A DNA stretch of 64,000 nucleotides from contig NZ_VTPS01000009.1 of the NCBI RefSeq assembly GCF_008274215.1, forward strand, positions 1 to 64,000, in the 5' to 3' direction. The notes beneath the pieces were generated by a model. The model made no database searches, had not been told where the DNA came from, and saw only the letters and a list, made by a program, of their open reading frames with translations. Source of the stretch: Calorimonas adulescens (lineage in GTDB: Bacteria; Bacillota; Thermoanaerobacteria; Thermoanaerobacterales; UBA4877). Each line of letters opens with the position of its first letter. Positions within the stretch are counted from its first letter, which is position 1. Below, one piece after another: positions 18,810-28,414 of the stretch. A program made the translations under genes and the position numbers.

Positions 18810-19913
18810 ATGCCAAAAAAGGGAGTTTATGATTATAATCTGCTGATGATAGTAACAATACTCCTTGCTATAGGTATAGTAATGGTATTCAGTGCCAGCT
18901 CGGTATCAGCATACTTCAAGATGGGAGACCCATATTATTTTTTGAAACGTCAGCTTTTATGGGGCGCTCTTGGTTATGTCGTAATGATATTTTTCATGAA
19001 TTATGATTATTGGAAATTAAAAAAGTTTTCTAATATTACTTTGTTAATCACGATCTGCTTGCTTGTCGCTGTTTTGATTCCTGGCATAGGAATTGAAATA
19101 AATGAGGCAAAAAGATGGATCGGTTTTGGTGGACTTACCATACAGCCGAGTGAGATAGCTAAAATAGGTATAGTATTGTATATGTCTACAAGTCTAGAAA
19201 ATGGTGGCAAAGATAAACTCAACAATTTTTTTAAAGGCTTGGTTCCATATCTTGTATTGCTGGGTGTTATTTTTATTTTGATAGTTATGGAGCCCAATTT
19301 AAGTACAGCTGGTATAATCTTGATTGTTGGATTAGTAATTTTGTATACTGCTGGTGCAAAAATTTCACATATAGTTTTCCTTGTTTTTAGCGGGGTTGGC
19401 CTGGCCGCTTCCTTGATAGCATCTAATGCTTATAAACACTGGCAGGAACGTATATTTGGTTTTCTTGATCCATGGTCTGATGTAAGTGATACCACATTTC
19501 AAATAGTTCAATCACTTTATGCACTGGGTTCAGGAGGATTATTTGGTACAGGCCTTGGTAAGAGCAGGGAAAAACTTCTTTATTTGCCAGAGCCACAAAA
19601 TGATTTTATTTTTTCGATAATTGGGGAAGAATTGGGATTTATAGGTGCTTCCATTATAGTAGTTTTGTTTATTGCATTAATAATACGTGGTTTAAGAATA
19701 GCGGCACGTTCTCAAGATCTGTTTGCTGTACTGATGGCTACCGGTATTACATCATTAATTGGGATACAGGCTTTGATGAACATAGCTGTTGTGACATCCT
19801 CAATGCCGGTTACAGGAGTACCTTTACCTTTCATAAGTGCCGGTGGTTCATCAATGGTATTCACTATGGCCGGGGTAGGCATACTTTTAAATATTTCAAG
19901 ATATATTGAATAG
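18810..19913 (+). CDS. ftsW: SEDS lipid II polymerase, FtsW/SpoVE type
   Basis: SEDS glycosyltransferases polymerise lipid II together with a class B PBP. The protein has about ten membrane segments and the family motifs MVFSASS at the N-terminus, KRWI with QPSEIAK near 110-120, and a C-terminal GVPLPFISAGGSSM. In spore formers this position holds spoVE, and a separate ftsW may exist elsewhere; this cannot be settled here. Its partner is probably the PASTA PBP at 11446-13542. It starts 4 bases after murD. Confidence 0.9.
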   Translation: MPKKGVYDYNLLMIVTILLAIGIVMVFSASSVSAYFKMGDPYYFLKRQLLWGALGYVVMIFFMNYDYWKLKKFSNITLLITICLLVAVLIPGIGIEINEAKRWIGFGGLTIQPSEIAKIGIVLYMSTSLENGGKDKLNNFFKGLVPYLVLLGVIFILIVMEPNLSTAGIILIVGLVILYTAGAKISHIVFLVFSGVGLAASLIASNAYKHWQERIFGFLDPWSDVSDTTFQIVQSLYALGSGGLFGTGLGKSREKLLYLPEPQNDFIFSIIGEELGFIGASIIVVLFIALIIRGLRIAARSQDLFAVLMATGITSLIGIQALMNIAVVTSSMPVTGVPLPFISAGGSSMVFTMAGVGILLNISRYIE

Positions 19914-19925
19914 GAGATAATGATT

Positions 19926-21026
19926 ATGAAGGTATTGATTGCAGGTGGTGGTACAGGGGGGCACGTATATCCAGGGATTGCAATAGCAAAAGAGCTAAAA
20001 GAAAGAGATATTAATACTGAGATATTGTTTGTAGGTACTGAAAATGGACTGGAAAACAAAATAGTTCCAGGAGAAGGGTTCGAACTCAAGACAATACATT
20101 CAAAGGGATTCAAGCGAAAAGCAATAACTGAAAATTTTAAAACAATATCAGTAAATTTTCAGGGGTTATTGGATTCATATAGAATTGTTTCTAACTTTAA
20201 GCCAGATATAGCGATAGGCACAGGAGGATACGTGACTGGCCCTGTTCTTTTGATTTGTTCATTTATGAGAATCAAAACCGTTATACATGAATCCAATGTA
20301 ATCCCCGGAGTTACAAATAAAATCTTATCACGATTTGTTGACAGGATTGCTTTGAGCTATGAGGAGACAAAAAAATATTTTAATAAAAGGATAGCCGGAA
20401 AGATTGTAGTTACAGGAAACCCAGTACGAAAGGATATATTTATTTACAGGAAAAGTGAGGCAAAAAAAGCCCTTGGCTTTGATGTGTCAAAACCATTGAT
20501 TGTTTCTGTAGGTGGAAGCCGTGGAGCAGCTAATATAAATAAGACCGTTCTTTCATATTTAAATAACTATATGCCGTCAAACATACAGTTTCTATTTATT
20601 ACAGGTGAAAACCAGTATGAAAGTATAATTAAGCAATGCAATATGTTAAAAAATAAAGATGTGAAGGTTATACCTTACGCATATAATATGCCAGTTGTAT
20701 ATGCAGCGGCTGACCTCATTATCTGCAGAGCTGGGGCTATGACTATTTCAGAGTTAATAGCGTGTGGAAAGCCCTCTATCCTTATACCATCTCCATATGT
20801 AGCAGAAAATCATCAGGAATATAATGCCAGAACCTTGGAAAAAATAGGGGCAGCCAAGGTGATATTGGAAAAAGATCTTGATGAGAAAATTCTATATAAT
20901 TATATTAATGAAATAATATATAATAATGATAAATTAAAGGCAATGAGCGAAAGTGCAAAATCTTTATCTAAGCCTGATGCCCTCGATCAGATTGTTGATT
21001 TGATGTATACTCTGGCAAGGTCTTAG
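19926..21026 (+). CDS. murG: Lipid II synthase MurG
   Basis: MurG transfers GlcNAc from UDP-GlcNAc to lipid I on the inner membrane face. The N-terminal glycine-rich loop GGGTGGHVYPGIA and the second-domain motif VSVGGSRGA are clear, as is the UDP-binding ICRAGAMTISEL segment. It is 366 residues, normal for the family. I start at the ATG at 19926, 9 bases after GGAG; an ATG at 19920 is only 3 bases from it. Confidence 0.95.
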   Translation: MKVLIAGGGTGGHVYPGIAIAKELKERDINTEILFVGTENGLENKIVPGEGFELKTIHSKGFKRKAITENFKTISVNFQGLLDSYRIVSNFKPDIAIGTGGYVTGPVLLICSFMRIKTVIHESNVIPGVTNKILSRFVDRIALSYEETKKYFNKRIAGKIVVTGNPVRKDIFIYRKSEAKKALGFDVSKPLIVSVGGSRGAANINKTVLSYLNNYMPSNIQFLFITGENQYESIIKQCNMLKNKDVKVIPYAYNMPVVYAAADLIICRAGAMTISELIACGKPSILIPSPYVAENHQEYNARTLEKIGAAKVILEKDLDEKILYNYINEIIYNNDKLKAMSESAKSLSKPDALDQIVDLMYTLARS

Positions 21027-21031
21027 ATTGT

Positions 21032-21087
21032 AACCCTAACCTCTGCTCTAACATATTATAAAAATGTACTTAGAGCCGAGGAGGGTT
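21032..21087 (+). promoter_or_regulatory. Hairpin that buries the murA ribosome binding site
   Basis: AACCCTaaCCTCtGCTCTAA (21032-21051) can pair along nearly its whole length with the segment 21070-21087, which contains the AGGAGGG ribosome binding site of murA (21079-21085). The loop is 18 bases and AT-rich. In the folded form the site is hidden. No T-run follows, so it is not a terminator; translational control of murA is the natural inference. Confidence 0.55.
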
Positions 21088-21091
21088 ATAT

Positions 21092-22339
21092 ATGGGGAAA
21101 TATAAAATAGTTGGAGGTAAAAAAATTAACGGTTCTATAGAGATTGGTGGTGCAAAAAATGCTGCTTTACCCATAATCATCGCTACAACTTTGGCTAAAG
21201 GTGTTTCTATTATACATAATTGTCCGTATTTAGAAGACATAACAATATTAATAAAAATTTTGAGCAGGATTGGTTGTAAAATTATGTATCAAGACCATAC
21301 TCTGGTTATTGATACATCCAGCATTAATTCGACTGATTTGACCTTTGGTCTTTGTGAAAAGATAAGGCCATCTATTTTGCTGATAGGTGCGTTGATAGCA
21401 AATTATAGTGCTGTAAACATCACCTATCCCGGTGGCTGCGAAATAGGACCCAGGCCGATTGATCTGCATCTGAAAGGACTTAGGGCATTGAATATAAATA
21501 TTAAAGAGTCACATGGCAATATTAATGCGATAGCCTCAAAAATAAAGGGTAATGAGATTCTACTTGATTATCCAAGTGTTGGCGCCACAGAGAATATTAT
21601 GCTCGCAGCATGCCTTGCAGAAGGCAAAACCATCATCAGAAATGCAGCAAAAGAACCGGAGATAATAGACCTCCAAAACTTTTTAAATTTAATGGGTGCG
21701 GATGTAAATGGGGCAGGTACAAATTCTATCTATATTAGCGGGGTTGATAGATTAAATCCTGCTGAGTATACCATAATACCGGATCGAATAGCAGCAGGCA
21801 CTTACATGATTGCCGCTGCAATAACCGGTGGAGAAATAATATTAAAAAATGTAATAAGTGAGCATATTCAACCTATAATTGCAAAACTTAAGGAATGTGG
21901 TTGTTCTATTAATACAAATGAAAATATTTATTTAAAAGCGCCGCCAAGAGTAAAGGCGCTAGACATAATAAGAACCCTTCCATATCCTGGATTTCCTACA
22001 GATTTGCAGGCTCCCATAATGGCACTGATGTCCATTGCGAAGGGTACAACAATCATAACAGAGACAGTTTTTGAAAACAGGTTTAACCATGTAGAAGAAT
22101 TAAAAAAAATGGGTGCCGATATAAAGGTGGACGGGAGGATAGCTGTTATAAGAGGTGTAGATTGTCTGTATGGTTCTAGTGTTGCTGCAAAGGATTTGAG
22201 GGGTGGTGCTGCACTTGTATTGGCCGGTTTGGCGGCCTATGGTGATACGATTGTGGATAAAAATGAGCATATAGATAGAGGTTATGAGTGTTTTGATGAT
22301 AATTTGAGAAGTCTTGGGGCAGAAATTTATAAAATATGA
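21092..22339 (+). CDS. murA: UDP-GlcNAc enolpyruvyl transferase MurA
   Basis: MurA makes the first committed precursor of peptidoglycan from UDP-GlcNAc and phosphoenolpyruvate, and is the fosfomycin target. The catalytic cysteine is C116 in YPGGCEIGPRP, so the enzyme should be fosfomycin-sensitive rather than the Asp-bearing resistant type. The N-terminal IGGAKNAALP loop binds substrate. It is 415 residues, full length. It occupies the place where Bacillus has murB, and its translation may be gated by the hairpin at 21032-21087. Confidence 0.95.
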   Translation: MGKYKIVGGKKINGSIEIGGAKNAALPIIIATTLAKGVSIIHNCPYLEDITILIKILSRIGCKIMYQDHTLVIDTSSINSTDLTFGLCEKIRPSILLIGALIANYSAVNITYPGGCEIGPRPIDLHLKGLRALNINIKESHGNINAIASKIKGNEILLDYPSVGATENIMLAACLAEGKTIIRNAAKEPEIIDLQNFLNLMGADVNGAGTNSIYISGVDRLNPAEYTIIPDRIAAGTYMIAAAITGGEIILKNVISEHIQPIIAKLKECGCSINTNENIYLKAPPRVKALDIIRTLPYPGFPTDLQAPIMALMSIAKGTTIITETVFENRFNHVEELKKMGADIKVDGRIAVIRGVDCLYGSSVAAKDLRGGAALVLAGLAAYGDTIVDKNEHIDRGYECFDDNLRSLGAEIYKI

Positions 22340-22343
22340 AGTG

Positions 22344-23105
22344 ATGAATATGGAAACTAAAGTCTATCAATTTCCGCATAAAAAGAAAAGACATTCAAAG
22401 TTTGGTGTATGGATTATTATTACCTGCATATTTTTACTGATTTTTTATCTGGTGAATACAGACATTTTTATAGTAAAGAACATTGAAGTTACTGGTAATT
22501 ACTATCTTTCAGAGAAAGATATTATATCTCTGGCAGGTATAAGTCCCGGCCAAAATATTTTTACCATAAATTTGGACAAGATAAGAACAAATTTATTAGA
22601 GAATCCTCATATTAAAGATATAAAAATCAGGCGAAGTTTGCCGAACAGTATTATAATAGATATTGATGAAAGAAATGTTGTAGCTGCTGTTCCATATAGT
22701 GGAGTTTATCTTCAGATAGATGAGGATGGAGTAGTGATTGAGGTATCAAAAGAATATCAGGATAGTAGTATGCCAATTTTAAGTGGCTTAAAAGTAAAAA
22801 ATTTTTATGTTGGTAAGAAATTGGACTTAGAAAATATAAGTGAGTTCAATAAATCTCTTGCTATTTTGAAGGGATTGAAGGAAAATAAAATGGAGGATCT
22901 TATATCTGAGGTTAGAATACTTGATGGTAGTATTTCGTTGATTTCTTCTACAGGATTGATGATTGATTTTAATGTAGAAAAAAATATAGATTATCGGTTG
23001 TCTTTTTTAAAAAGTGTCTTGCTTGACCTGTCAAGTAAAAATTATAAAGAAGGGCACATTATTGTAGATGATGTTGGCAATATAATATATAGACCCAACC
23101 AATAG
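22344..23105 (+). CDS. ftsQ: Division protein FtsQ/DivIB
   Basis: This is a bitopic divisome protein. A basic N-terminus (HKKKRHSK) precedes one membrane segment (about residues 21-42), then a POTRA domain (IEVTGNYYLSEKDIISLAGI...) and a beta-rich region. FtsQ/DivIB stabilises FtsL and the FtsB/DivIC protein. Two close ATG codons (22344, 22350) are possible and the ribosome binding site is weak for both. Since murA stops only 4 bases earlier, re-initiation after murA is likely. Confidence 0.85.
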   Translation: MNMETKVYQFPHKKKRHSKFGVWIIITCIFLLIFYLVNTDIFIVKNIEVTGNYYLSEKDIISLAGISPGQNIFTINLDKIRTNLLENPHIKDIKIRRSLPNSIIIDIDERNVVAAVPYSGVYLQIDEDGVVIEVSKEYQDSSMPILSGLKVKNFYVGKKLDLENISEFNKSLAILKGLKENKMEDLISEVRILDGSISLISSTGLMIDFNVEKNIDYRLSFLKSVLLDLSSKNYKEGHIIVDDVGNIIYRPNQ

Positions 23106-23120
23106 TAGGAGGAGTTATAA

Positions 23121-23843
23121 TTGAGAATAAGAGGGCAAATAGCCATTTCATTAATATGTGTAATACTTGGTCTGATGATTTCCTTGCAGTTTCGTTCTGT
23201 ACAAAATGGTGGTGGAGCTGTGACAATTCAGAGGGTTGAAGAGCTGACGGCGCAGTTAAAACAGGTAGAAGATGAAAATAATAGTTTGAAACTGCAGGTT
23301 TCTCAGCTGCAAAATAAACTCGATGAATATGAGACATCATCTTCTCAAACCAATACGATTATATCTTCACTTAGAGAGCAACTGGAAGATGTCAATATAT
23401 TGGCCGGATTAACCGATGTACAGGGGCCGGGCGTAATAGTAACTCTTAATGATAGCAAACAAGAGATTCAACCTGGAGAAGACCCAAGTTTGTTTCTCAT
23501 TCATGATGACGATTTGTTGAAAGTTTTGAATGAACTTAGAGCTGCAGGGGCTGAGGCTGTTTCTTTAAATGAACAGCGAATTGTTGCAACAACAGAAATC
23601 AGATGCGTGGGTCCAACTGTGAATGTTAATTCGGTGAGGTTTGCGCCACCTTATGTCTTCAAGGCAATTGGTGATCCTGATACGTTGGAAGCTGCACTGA
23701 TGTTAAAGGGTGGTGTTGTTGACACATTGAGGTATTGGGGAATAGAAATCAGCATTAAGAAGGCTGATAAAATTATTGTACCCAGATACAATGGTACGTT
23801 GAACTTTAAGTATGCAGCTCCAGTGAAAGAGGGTGCAAAATAG
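23121..23843 (+). CDS. DUF881 membrane protein (YlxW type)
   Basis: One N-terminal membrane segment (about residues 7-23) is followed by a coiled coil (about 35-80) and a conserved external domain (GLTDVQGPGVIVTLND, later NELRAAGAEAVSLNEQRI). This matches the DUF881 proteins encoded as ylxW/ylxX between divIB and sbp in Bacillus. The function is unknown, although the location suggests the divisome. The start is a TTG with GGAGGAG 7 bases upstream. It overlaps sbp by one base. Confidence 0.8.
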   Translation: MRIRGQIAISLICVILGLMISLQFRSVQNGGGAVTIQRVEELTAQLKQVEDENNSLKLQVSQLQNKLDEYETSSSQTNTIISSLREQLEDVNILAGLTDVQGPGVIVTLNDSKQEIQPGEDPSLFLIHDDDLLKVLNELRAAGAEAVSLNEQRIVATTEIRCVGPTVNVNSVRFAPPYVFKAIGDPDTLEAALMLKGGVVDTLRYWGIEISIKKADKIIVPRYNGTLNFKYAAPVKEGAK

Positions 23844-24184
23844 TGATTATTCCAATAATAGGTTTAATAGTTGGTATACTGCTTGGCATTTTTTTACCAG
23901 TCAATATTTCGGCCACATATGCGTCGTATCTATCTATTGCAATACTGGCTTCCTTAGACTCTGTACTTGGTGGGGTTAGGGCAAACATGGAGAAAAATTT
24001 TGATTTGGATATATTCATAACAGGATTTATCAGCAATTCGCTTGTAGCAGCAGGCCTGGCCTACATAGGTGATTTATTGGGTGTACCAATTTATTTAGCT
24101 GCTATAATTGTATTTGGTAGCAGGATATTCAATAATATTGCAATTATTAGGAGGTACCTGGTATTTTCTTTGCGCAAGAAATAA
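23843..24184 (+). CDS. sbp: Small basic protein Sbp (DUF1290)
   Basis: This 113-residue membrane protein has about three hydrophobic segments and the family core YASYLSIAILASLDSVLGG. It matches sbp, always found next to ftsA in Firmicutes. Its function is not established. The GTG start overlaps the stop of the DUF881 gene (TAGTG), indicating coupled translation. Confidence 0.85.
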   Translation: MIIPIIGLIVGILLGIFLPVNISATYASYLSIAILASLDSVLGGVRANMEKNFDLDIFITGFISNSLVAAGLAYIGDLLGVPIYLAAIIVFGSRIFNNIAIIRRYLVFSLRKK

Positions 24185-24235
24185 TCAAAAAATAATAGGG
24201 GCCCTAATCGTTTTTACCATAAAGGGGGAAAATAC

Positions 24236-25471
24236 ATGAATGAAATAATAACTGGAATGGATATTGGTACTTCAAAAATATGTACCGTAATATCTCAAAT
24301 AAACAAAAATGGTGATATAGAAATCAGGGGTGTTGGTGTGAGCCCATGTACTGGTCTGAAGAAAGGTGTTGTTGTTGATATTGATGAGACAGTAAAAGGT
24401 ATAAAAAGTTCAGTCAGTCAGGCTGAGCATATGGCCAATATTGATGTCAGGACTGTATTTTTAAACGTTGCAGGTGGACATGTCAGTTTCATAAAAAATA
24501 GAGGAATCATTGCTGTTACTGGAGAGAACAGGGAGATTACGAAGCATGATATTGTCAGGGTAATAGAAGCCGCTAAGGTAATTGCAATACCTTCCGATAA
24601 AGAGATTATTGATGTTATACCAATCCAATATATTATAGACGGGTATGATGAAATACGCGACCCTATAGGGATGATAGGCACCCGATTGGAAGTGGATGCG
24701 AACATAGTAATATCATCGACGACATCTGTAGAAAACCTTACACGATGCATCCGTAAGGCAGATCTTGAAGTGGGTGGCGTTATTGCATCACCATTAGCTG
24801 AAGGCGAGGTTTTGGTATCACAGGACGAAAAAGAATTGGGGGTTTGTATACTTGACGTAGGAGCAGGGACAACAGATATTTCTGTATTTAAAGAGGGCAC
24901 TATTGTATATTCCAAGCTACTGCCTGTTGGTGGAGACCATATAACCAATGATATAGCAGTGGGGCTGAAAGTTTCCTTGGCAGAGGCCGAGAGGTTAAAA
25001 AAACAATATGGTTTTGCCATGGCAGATATGATTGATGAAGATGAAGAAATAAATATCAATGTTATAGGTAGCCAAAACCCGGTGAAGATTAAAATTAAAG
25101 ACATATGTGAGATAGTGGAAGCCAGGATACACGAAATCATTATGCTTACAAATAAAAATTTGATAGAATCAGGATTTAAGTCATCTATATCAACAGGGGT
25201 TGTATTAACCGGTGGGGGCATCTCTCAGATTAAGGGTAGTGTAGAGCTTGCACAAAAAATATTGGGTATTCCGGTAAGAATTGGGTCACCTGATTACATA
25301 GGGGTATCATTGCCTACGCATTCCGTAGCAGTTGGTATTATTAAATATGTGGCGAGACATAAAAGAGACATGCTGGGTACAGGTGCTATTGAAACAAAAG
25401 ACAGGCGACTCAATGGTCAATTCAGATTAATCGATAGGGTAAAAGAGTTTTTTTCTGATTTTTTCCAATAG
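24236..25471 (+). CDS. ftsA: Division protein FtsA
   Basis: FtsA is the actin-like ATPase that anchors FtsZ to the membrane. Actin-fold motifs are visible: TGMDIGTSKICTV (phosphate 1), LDVGAGTTDISVF (phosphate 2, near residue 205) and VLTGGGISQIKG (adenosine, near 323). The C-terminal LIDRVKEFFSDFF is an amphipathic membrane-targeting helix. It is 411 residues long. AAAGGGGG precedes the ATG, and ftsZ follows after 21 bases. Confidence 0.95.
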   Translation: MNEIITGMDIGTSKICTVISQINKNGDIEIRGVGVSPCTGLKKGVVVDIDETVKGIKSSVSQAEHMANIDVRTVFLNVAGGHVSFIKNRGIIAVTGENREITKHDIVRVIEAAKVIAIPSDKEIIDVIPIQYIIDGYDEIRDPIGMIGTRLEVDANIVISSTTSVENLTRCIRKADLEVGGVIASPLAEGEVLVSQDEKELGVCILDVGAGTTDISVFKEGTIVYSKLLPVGGDHITNDIAVGLKVSLAEAERLKKQYGFAMADMIDEDEEININVIGSQNPVKIKIKDICEIVEARIHEIIMLTNKNLIESGFKSSISTGVVLTGGGISQIKGSVELAQKILGIPVRIGSPDYIGVSLPTHSVAVGIIKYVARHKRDMLGTGAIETKDRRLNGQFRLIDRVKEFFSDFFQ

Positions 25472-25492
25472 ATTAACCAATAAGGGGGTTTA

Positions 25493-26578
25493 ATGCTAAT
25501 GATTGATTTTGAGGTTGAGAATTCACCTTTTGCTACAATACGAGTAATAGGTGTTGGTGGTGGCGGTACAAATGCAGTAGATAGAATGATAAAGGAAGGC
25601 CTAAAGGGTGTAGAATTCATAGCAATGAATACTGATAAACAGGCTCTATTTCATTCATCTGCATCCATAAAGATTCAGATCGGTGAAAAACTGACAAGAG
25701 GGCTTGGAGCAGGAGCAAATCCTGAAATTGGTAGAAAAGCTGCAGAGGAAAGTAGAGACGATATAGCAGAATATCTGAAAGGTTGTGACATGGTTTTTAT
25801 TACGGCAGGTATGGGTGGAGGAACAGGTACAGGAGCAGCGCCTGTCATAGCTCAAATAGCAAAGGAAATGGGGGTTTTGACCGTAGGGGTTGTTACCAAG
25901 CCTTTTACCTTTGAAGGGCATAAAAGAATGGCGCAGGCTGAGAAGGGAATAGAGGAGTTAAAGAAAAATGTTGATACTCTTGTAACAATCCCTAATGATC
26001 GACTATTACAAGTGGTGGAGAAAAAGACGTCCATGATAGATGCCTTTAAAATGGCTGATGATATTTTAAGACAGGGTGTTCAAGGTATTTCCGATTTAAT
26101 AACAATTCCGGGATTAGTTAATCTTGATTTTGCGGATGTTAAGACTATTATGTCTGAGACCGGCCTGGCCCATATGGGAATAGGTATGGCCAGCGGCGAG
26201 AATAGGGCGACTGATGCTGCCAAACTGGCCATACAAAGCCCTCTTCTTGAAACCTCAATAGAAGGAGCAAAAGGAGTTTTACTTAATATTACAGGTGGTC
26301 CCAATTTAAGTCTTTTTGAGGTTAACGAGGCTGCCAATTTTATCTATGAGGCTGCAGACCAGGATGCCAATATTATTTTTGGTGCTGTTATTGATGAGAC
26401 ATTAAATGATGAAATAAAAATTACAGTCATTGCGACAGGTTTTGAGCAGAGTGGTATCAAACAAAAACCATTAAAAGCTGGTACTGGCAAGGAAGAAAAA
26501 AGCATGGAATTTGATATTTATAATGAAGATGAACTTGATATACCAACCTTCTTGAGAAGAAATAAAAAGCGTTTATAA
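25493..26578 (+). CDS. ftsZ: Tubulin-like division GTPase FtsZ
   Basis: FtsZ polymerises into the division ring. The tubulin signature GGGTGTG is at residues 108-114, and the T7 loop is seen in the [10 protein letters not shown] segment. After a short linker the C-terminal peptide [11 protein letters not shown] is present, the part that binds FtsA and other anchors. It is 361 residues. GGGGG lies 5-6 bases before the ATG. A strong terminator closes the division cluster. Confidence 0.97.
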   Translation: MLMIDFEVENSPFATIRVIGVGGGGTNAVDRMIKEGLKGVEFIAMNTDKQALFHSSASIKIQIGEKLTRGLGAGANPEIGRKAAEESRDDIAEYLKGCDMVFITAGMGGGTGTGAAPVIAQIAKEMGVLTVGVVTKPFTFEGHKRMAQAEKGIEELKKNVDTLVTIPNDRLLQVVEKKTSMIDAFKMADDILRQGVQGISDLITIPGLVNLDFADVKTIMSETGLAHMGIGMASGENRATDAAKLAIQSPLLETSIEGAKGVLLNITGGPNLSLFEVNEAANFIYEAADQDANIIFGAVIDETLNDEIKITVIATGFEQSGIKQKPLKAGTGKEEKSMEFDIYNEDELDIPTFLRRNKKRL

Positions 26579-26588
26579 TACTTACACT

Positions 26589-26610
26589 ACTCCCGTTTGG
26601 GAGTTTTTTT
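26589..26610 (+). terminator. Terminator after ftsZ
   Basis: ACTCCC pairs with GGGAGT across GTTT, followed by seven T. It marks the end of the vegetative division cluster before the sporulation genes. Confidence 0.85.
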
Positions 26611-26616
26611 GTCGTA
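26608..26616 (+). promoter_or_regulatory. Possible Spo0A box before spoIIGA
   Basis: TTTGTCGTA matches the Spo0A box TTTGTCRAA at 8 of 9 positions and lies 122 bases before spoIIGA, overlapping the ftsZ terminator tail. spoIIG is a direct Spo0A target in Bacillus. One near-match is weak evidence, and I found no convincing -35/-10 pair nearby. Confidence 0.3.
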
Positions 26617-26737
26617 ATTTGCCTCAAAATTATACCGCTTTTTTTACAATAAATTTATGTTCTATTTGATATCATTAAAGCATAAAATGAATCGTTAGGA
26701 CATATAAAATATTAAGTATAAATAATAGAGGGTACCA

Positions 26738-27622
26738 ATGTATATAGATGTTATATTAATAGAAAACATTGTTTTAAACTATCTAGTTCTGTATATTACG
26801 TCTATTCTAGTAAAATATAAAAGCACATTTATAAAAATTTTTGTAGGGTCCTTGGTTGGAGCTCTGTATGTCATCCCTTTGTTTGTGTACAATAATGCGT
26901 TATTTAACTCTGTTACAATGAAGTTCATGCTTTCAGCATTGATGATAGTAATTGTATTTCACCCTACAAGGTTTAAAGAATTTATAAGACTGTTATCTTA
27001 CTTTTATTTAGTTTCATTGATATTTGGGGGTGTAGCATTTGCTTTATATTATTCAGTTATGGCATCAGAAAGTTATAGTCTCAATGGAATTTTTGTCATT
27101 AATGATTTTCCAGTAATACTTATAATCGCAACCATACTGCTTGGAAGTTTTTTGATATTTTACTGCATAGAATATGTAAGGAAAATACGTAAAAATCTAG
27201 TACAGATGGAGATCATAATTGAAAATAATTATGTTTCAACCTGTGCGTTGATCGATACAGGTAATACCCTGTATGAGCCAATAAGTCATATACCGGTAAT
27301 TATTGTGGAGTTTGATATATTGAAGGAGATATTGCCTGAGAAAGTGATAGAGTGTATTTCACAATTAAATCAGATAAACTCTCAGGACTTTGATAACTTT
27401 ACCTTAGATCAAAAATGGTTAAAAAGGTTTAGACTTGTTCCATTTAAAGCTATTGGCAAAGAAAATGGTATGCTTCTTGGCTTTAAACCAGACGGACTTA
27501 AGATTAAAGACGACAATGCGACCAAAGTCATCAATGATGTTGTACTCGGTATATATTTTGATAAATTATCTCAAAATAATGAATACGGTGCTCTGCTACA
27601 TCCTGATTTGCTGTCAGAGTAA
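26738..27622 (+). CDS. spoIIGA: Sporulation sigma-E processing peptidase SpoIIGA
   Basis: SpoIIGA is a membrane aspartic protease that cleaves pro-sigma-E in the mother cell after a signal from the forespore. The N-terminal half has about five membrane segments. The C-terminal half carries the single catalytic aspartate D173 in ALIDTGNTL, so it must dimerise like retroviral proteases. It is 294 residues, and its substrate gene sigE follows directly. Confidence 0.93.
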   Translation: MYIDVILIENIVLNYLVLYITSILVKYKSTFIKIFVGSLVGALYVIPLFVYNNALFNSVTMKFMLSALMIVIVFHPTRFKEFIRLLSYFYLVSLIFGGVAFALYYSVMASESYSLNGIFVINDFPVILIIATILLGSFLIFYCIEYVRKIRKNLVQMEIIIENNYVSTCALIDTGNTLYEPISHIPVIIVEFDILKEILPEKVIECISQLNQINSQDFDNFTLDQKWLKRFRLVPFKAIGKENGMLLGFKPDGLKIKDDNATKVINDVVLGIYFDKLSQNNEYGALLHPDLLSE

Positions 27623-27645
27623 ATAAAAATATGGGGGGACATTCG

Positions 27646-28362
27646 ATGTACAAAATATGGAATGTCAGCAATTTGCTTGGTAGATTAATAAGAGAAATCC
27701 TAAGCCGCATTAATAAGATTTATTATATTGGAGGACCGGAAGCATTGCCGCCACCTCTCAGTGCTGTAGAAGAAAATGAACTCCTGGAGAGATTAAAGAG
27801 CGGAGAAAATGAGGTGAAAAGTGAGCTCATCGAGAGGAATCTCAGACTTGTAGTATATATCGCAAAGAAGTTTGAAAATACAGGTATAAACATAGAAGAT
27901 CTAATATCAATTGGAACTATTGGCCTCATTAAAGCTGTAAATACTTTTGATCCCAATAAAAAAATAAAATTGGCGACCTATGCATCAAGATGTGTAGAAA
28001 ATGAAATCTTGATGTTCTTGAGAAGGAACAATAAAACCAAGTTAGAAGTGTCTATAGACGAGCCATTGAATGTAGATTTAGATGGAAATGAGCTGCTGTT
28101 GTCTGATATTCTTGGCACTGATAACGAGGTAATATATCAATACGTAGAGAATGAAGTAGATAAACAGTTGTTAGAGATGGCAATACAAAAACTTTCGAAA
28201 AGAGAGAAAGACATAATAAATTTAAGGTTTGGCCTTAATGGGCAGATTGAAAAAACACAGAAAGAAGTGGCAGATATGCTTGGAATATCTCAATCATACA
28301 TATCCAGATTAGAAAAGAGAATTTTAAAGAGGTTAAGGAAAGAAATTACAAGGATGGTTTAG
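27646..28362 (+). CDS. sigE: RNA polymerase sigma-E precursor (mother cell)
   Basis: This sigma-70 family factor directs early mother-cell gene expression. The N-terminus carries the removable pro-sequence: an amphipathic helix followed by [16 protein letters not shown], where SpoIIGA cuts before the conserved YIGG region in Bacillus. Region 2 ([26 protein letters not shown]) and region 4 with a helix-turn-helix ([17 protein letters not shown]) follow. The ATG at 27646 has GGGGGG upstream; the ATG at 27631 lacks a site. Confidence 0.95.
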   Translation: MYKIWNVSNLLGRLIREILSRINKIYYIGGPEALPPPLSAVEENELLERLKSGENEVKSELIERNLRLVVYIAKKFENTGINIEDLISIGTIGLIKAVNTFDPNKKIKLATYASRCVENEILMFLRRNNKTKLEVSIDEPLNVDLDGNELLLSDILGTDNEVIYQYVENEVDKQLLEMAIQKLSKREKDIINLRFGLNGQIEKTQKEVADMLGISQSYISRLEKRILKRLRKEITRMV

Positions 28363-28363
28363 A

Positions 28364-28393
28364 GAATAATTACACTGTTCCTCGGCAATACTT
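28364..28393 (+). promoter_or_regulatory. Candidate forespore (SigF/SigG) promoter of sigG
   Basis: GAATA (28364-28368), 15 bases, then GGCAATACTT (28384-28393). The -35 fits the GMATR form of SigG and the -10 fits GGNNANANTN of SigF, with the SigF-type 15-base spacing. In Bacillus sigG is transcribed by SigF and then by SigG itself. Initiation near 28400 would give a very short leader. Confidence 0.45.
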
Positions 28394-28414
28394 AGATAAT
28401 AAGGAGGGACAGTT

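Noticed and set aside
24418-25221. Long reverse-strand frame opposite ftsA (267 codons)
   Set aside because: It lies fully inside the strongly conserved ftsA, has Ser/Thr/Ile-rich composition typical of antisense frames and no start signals.
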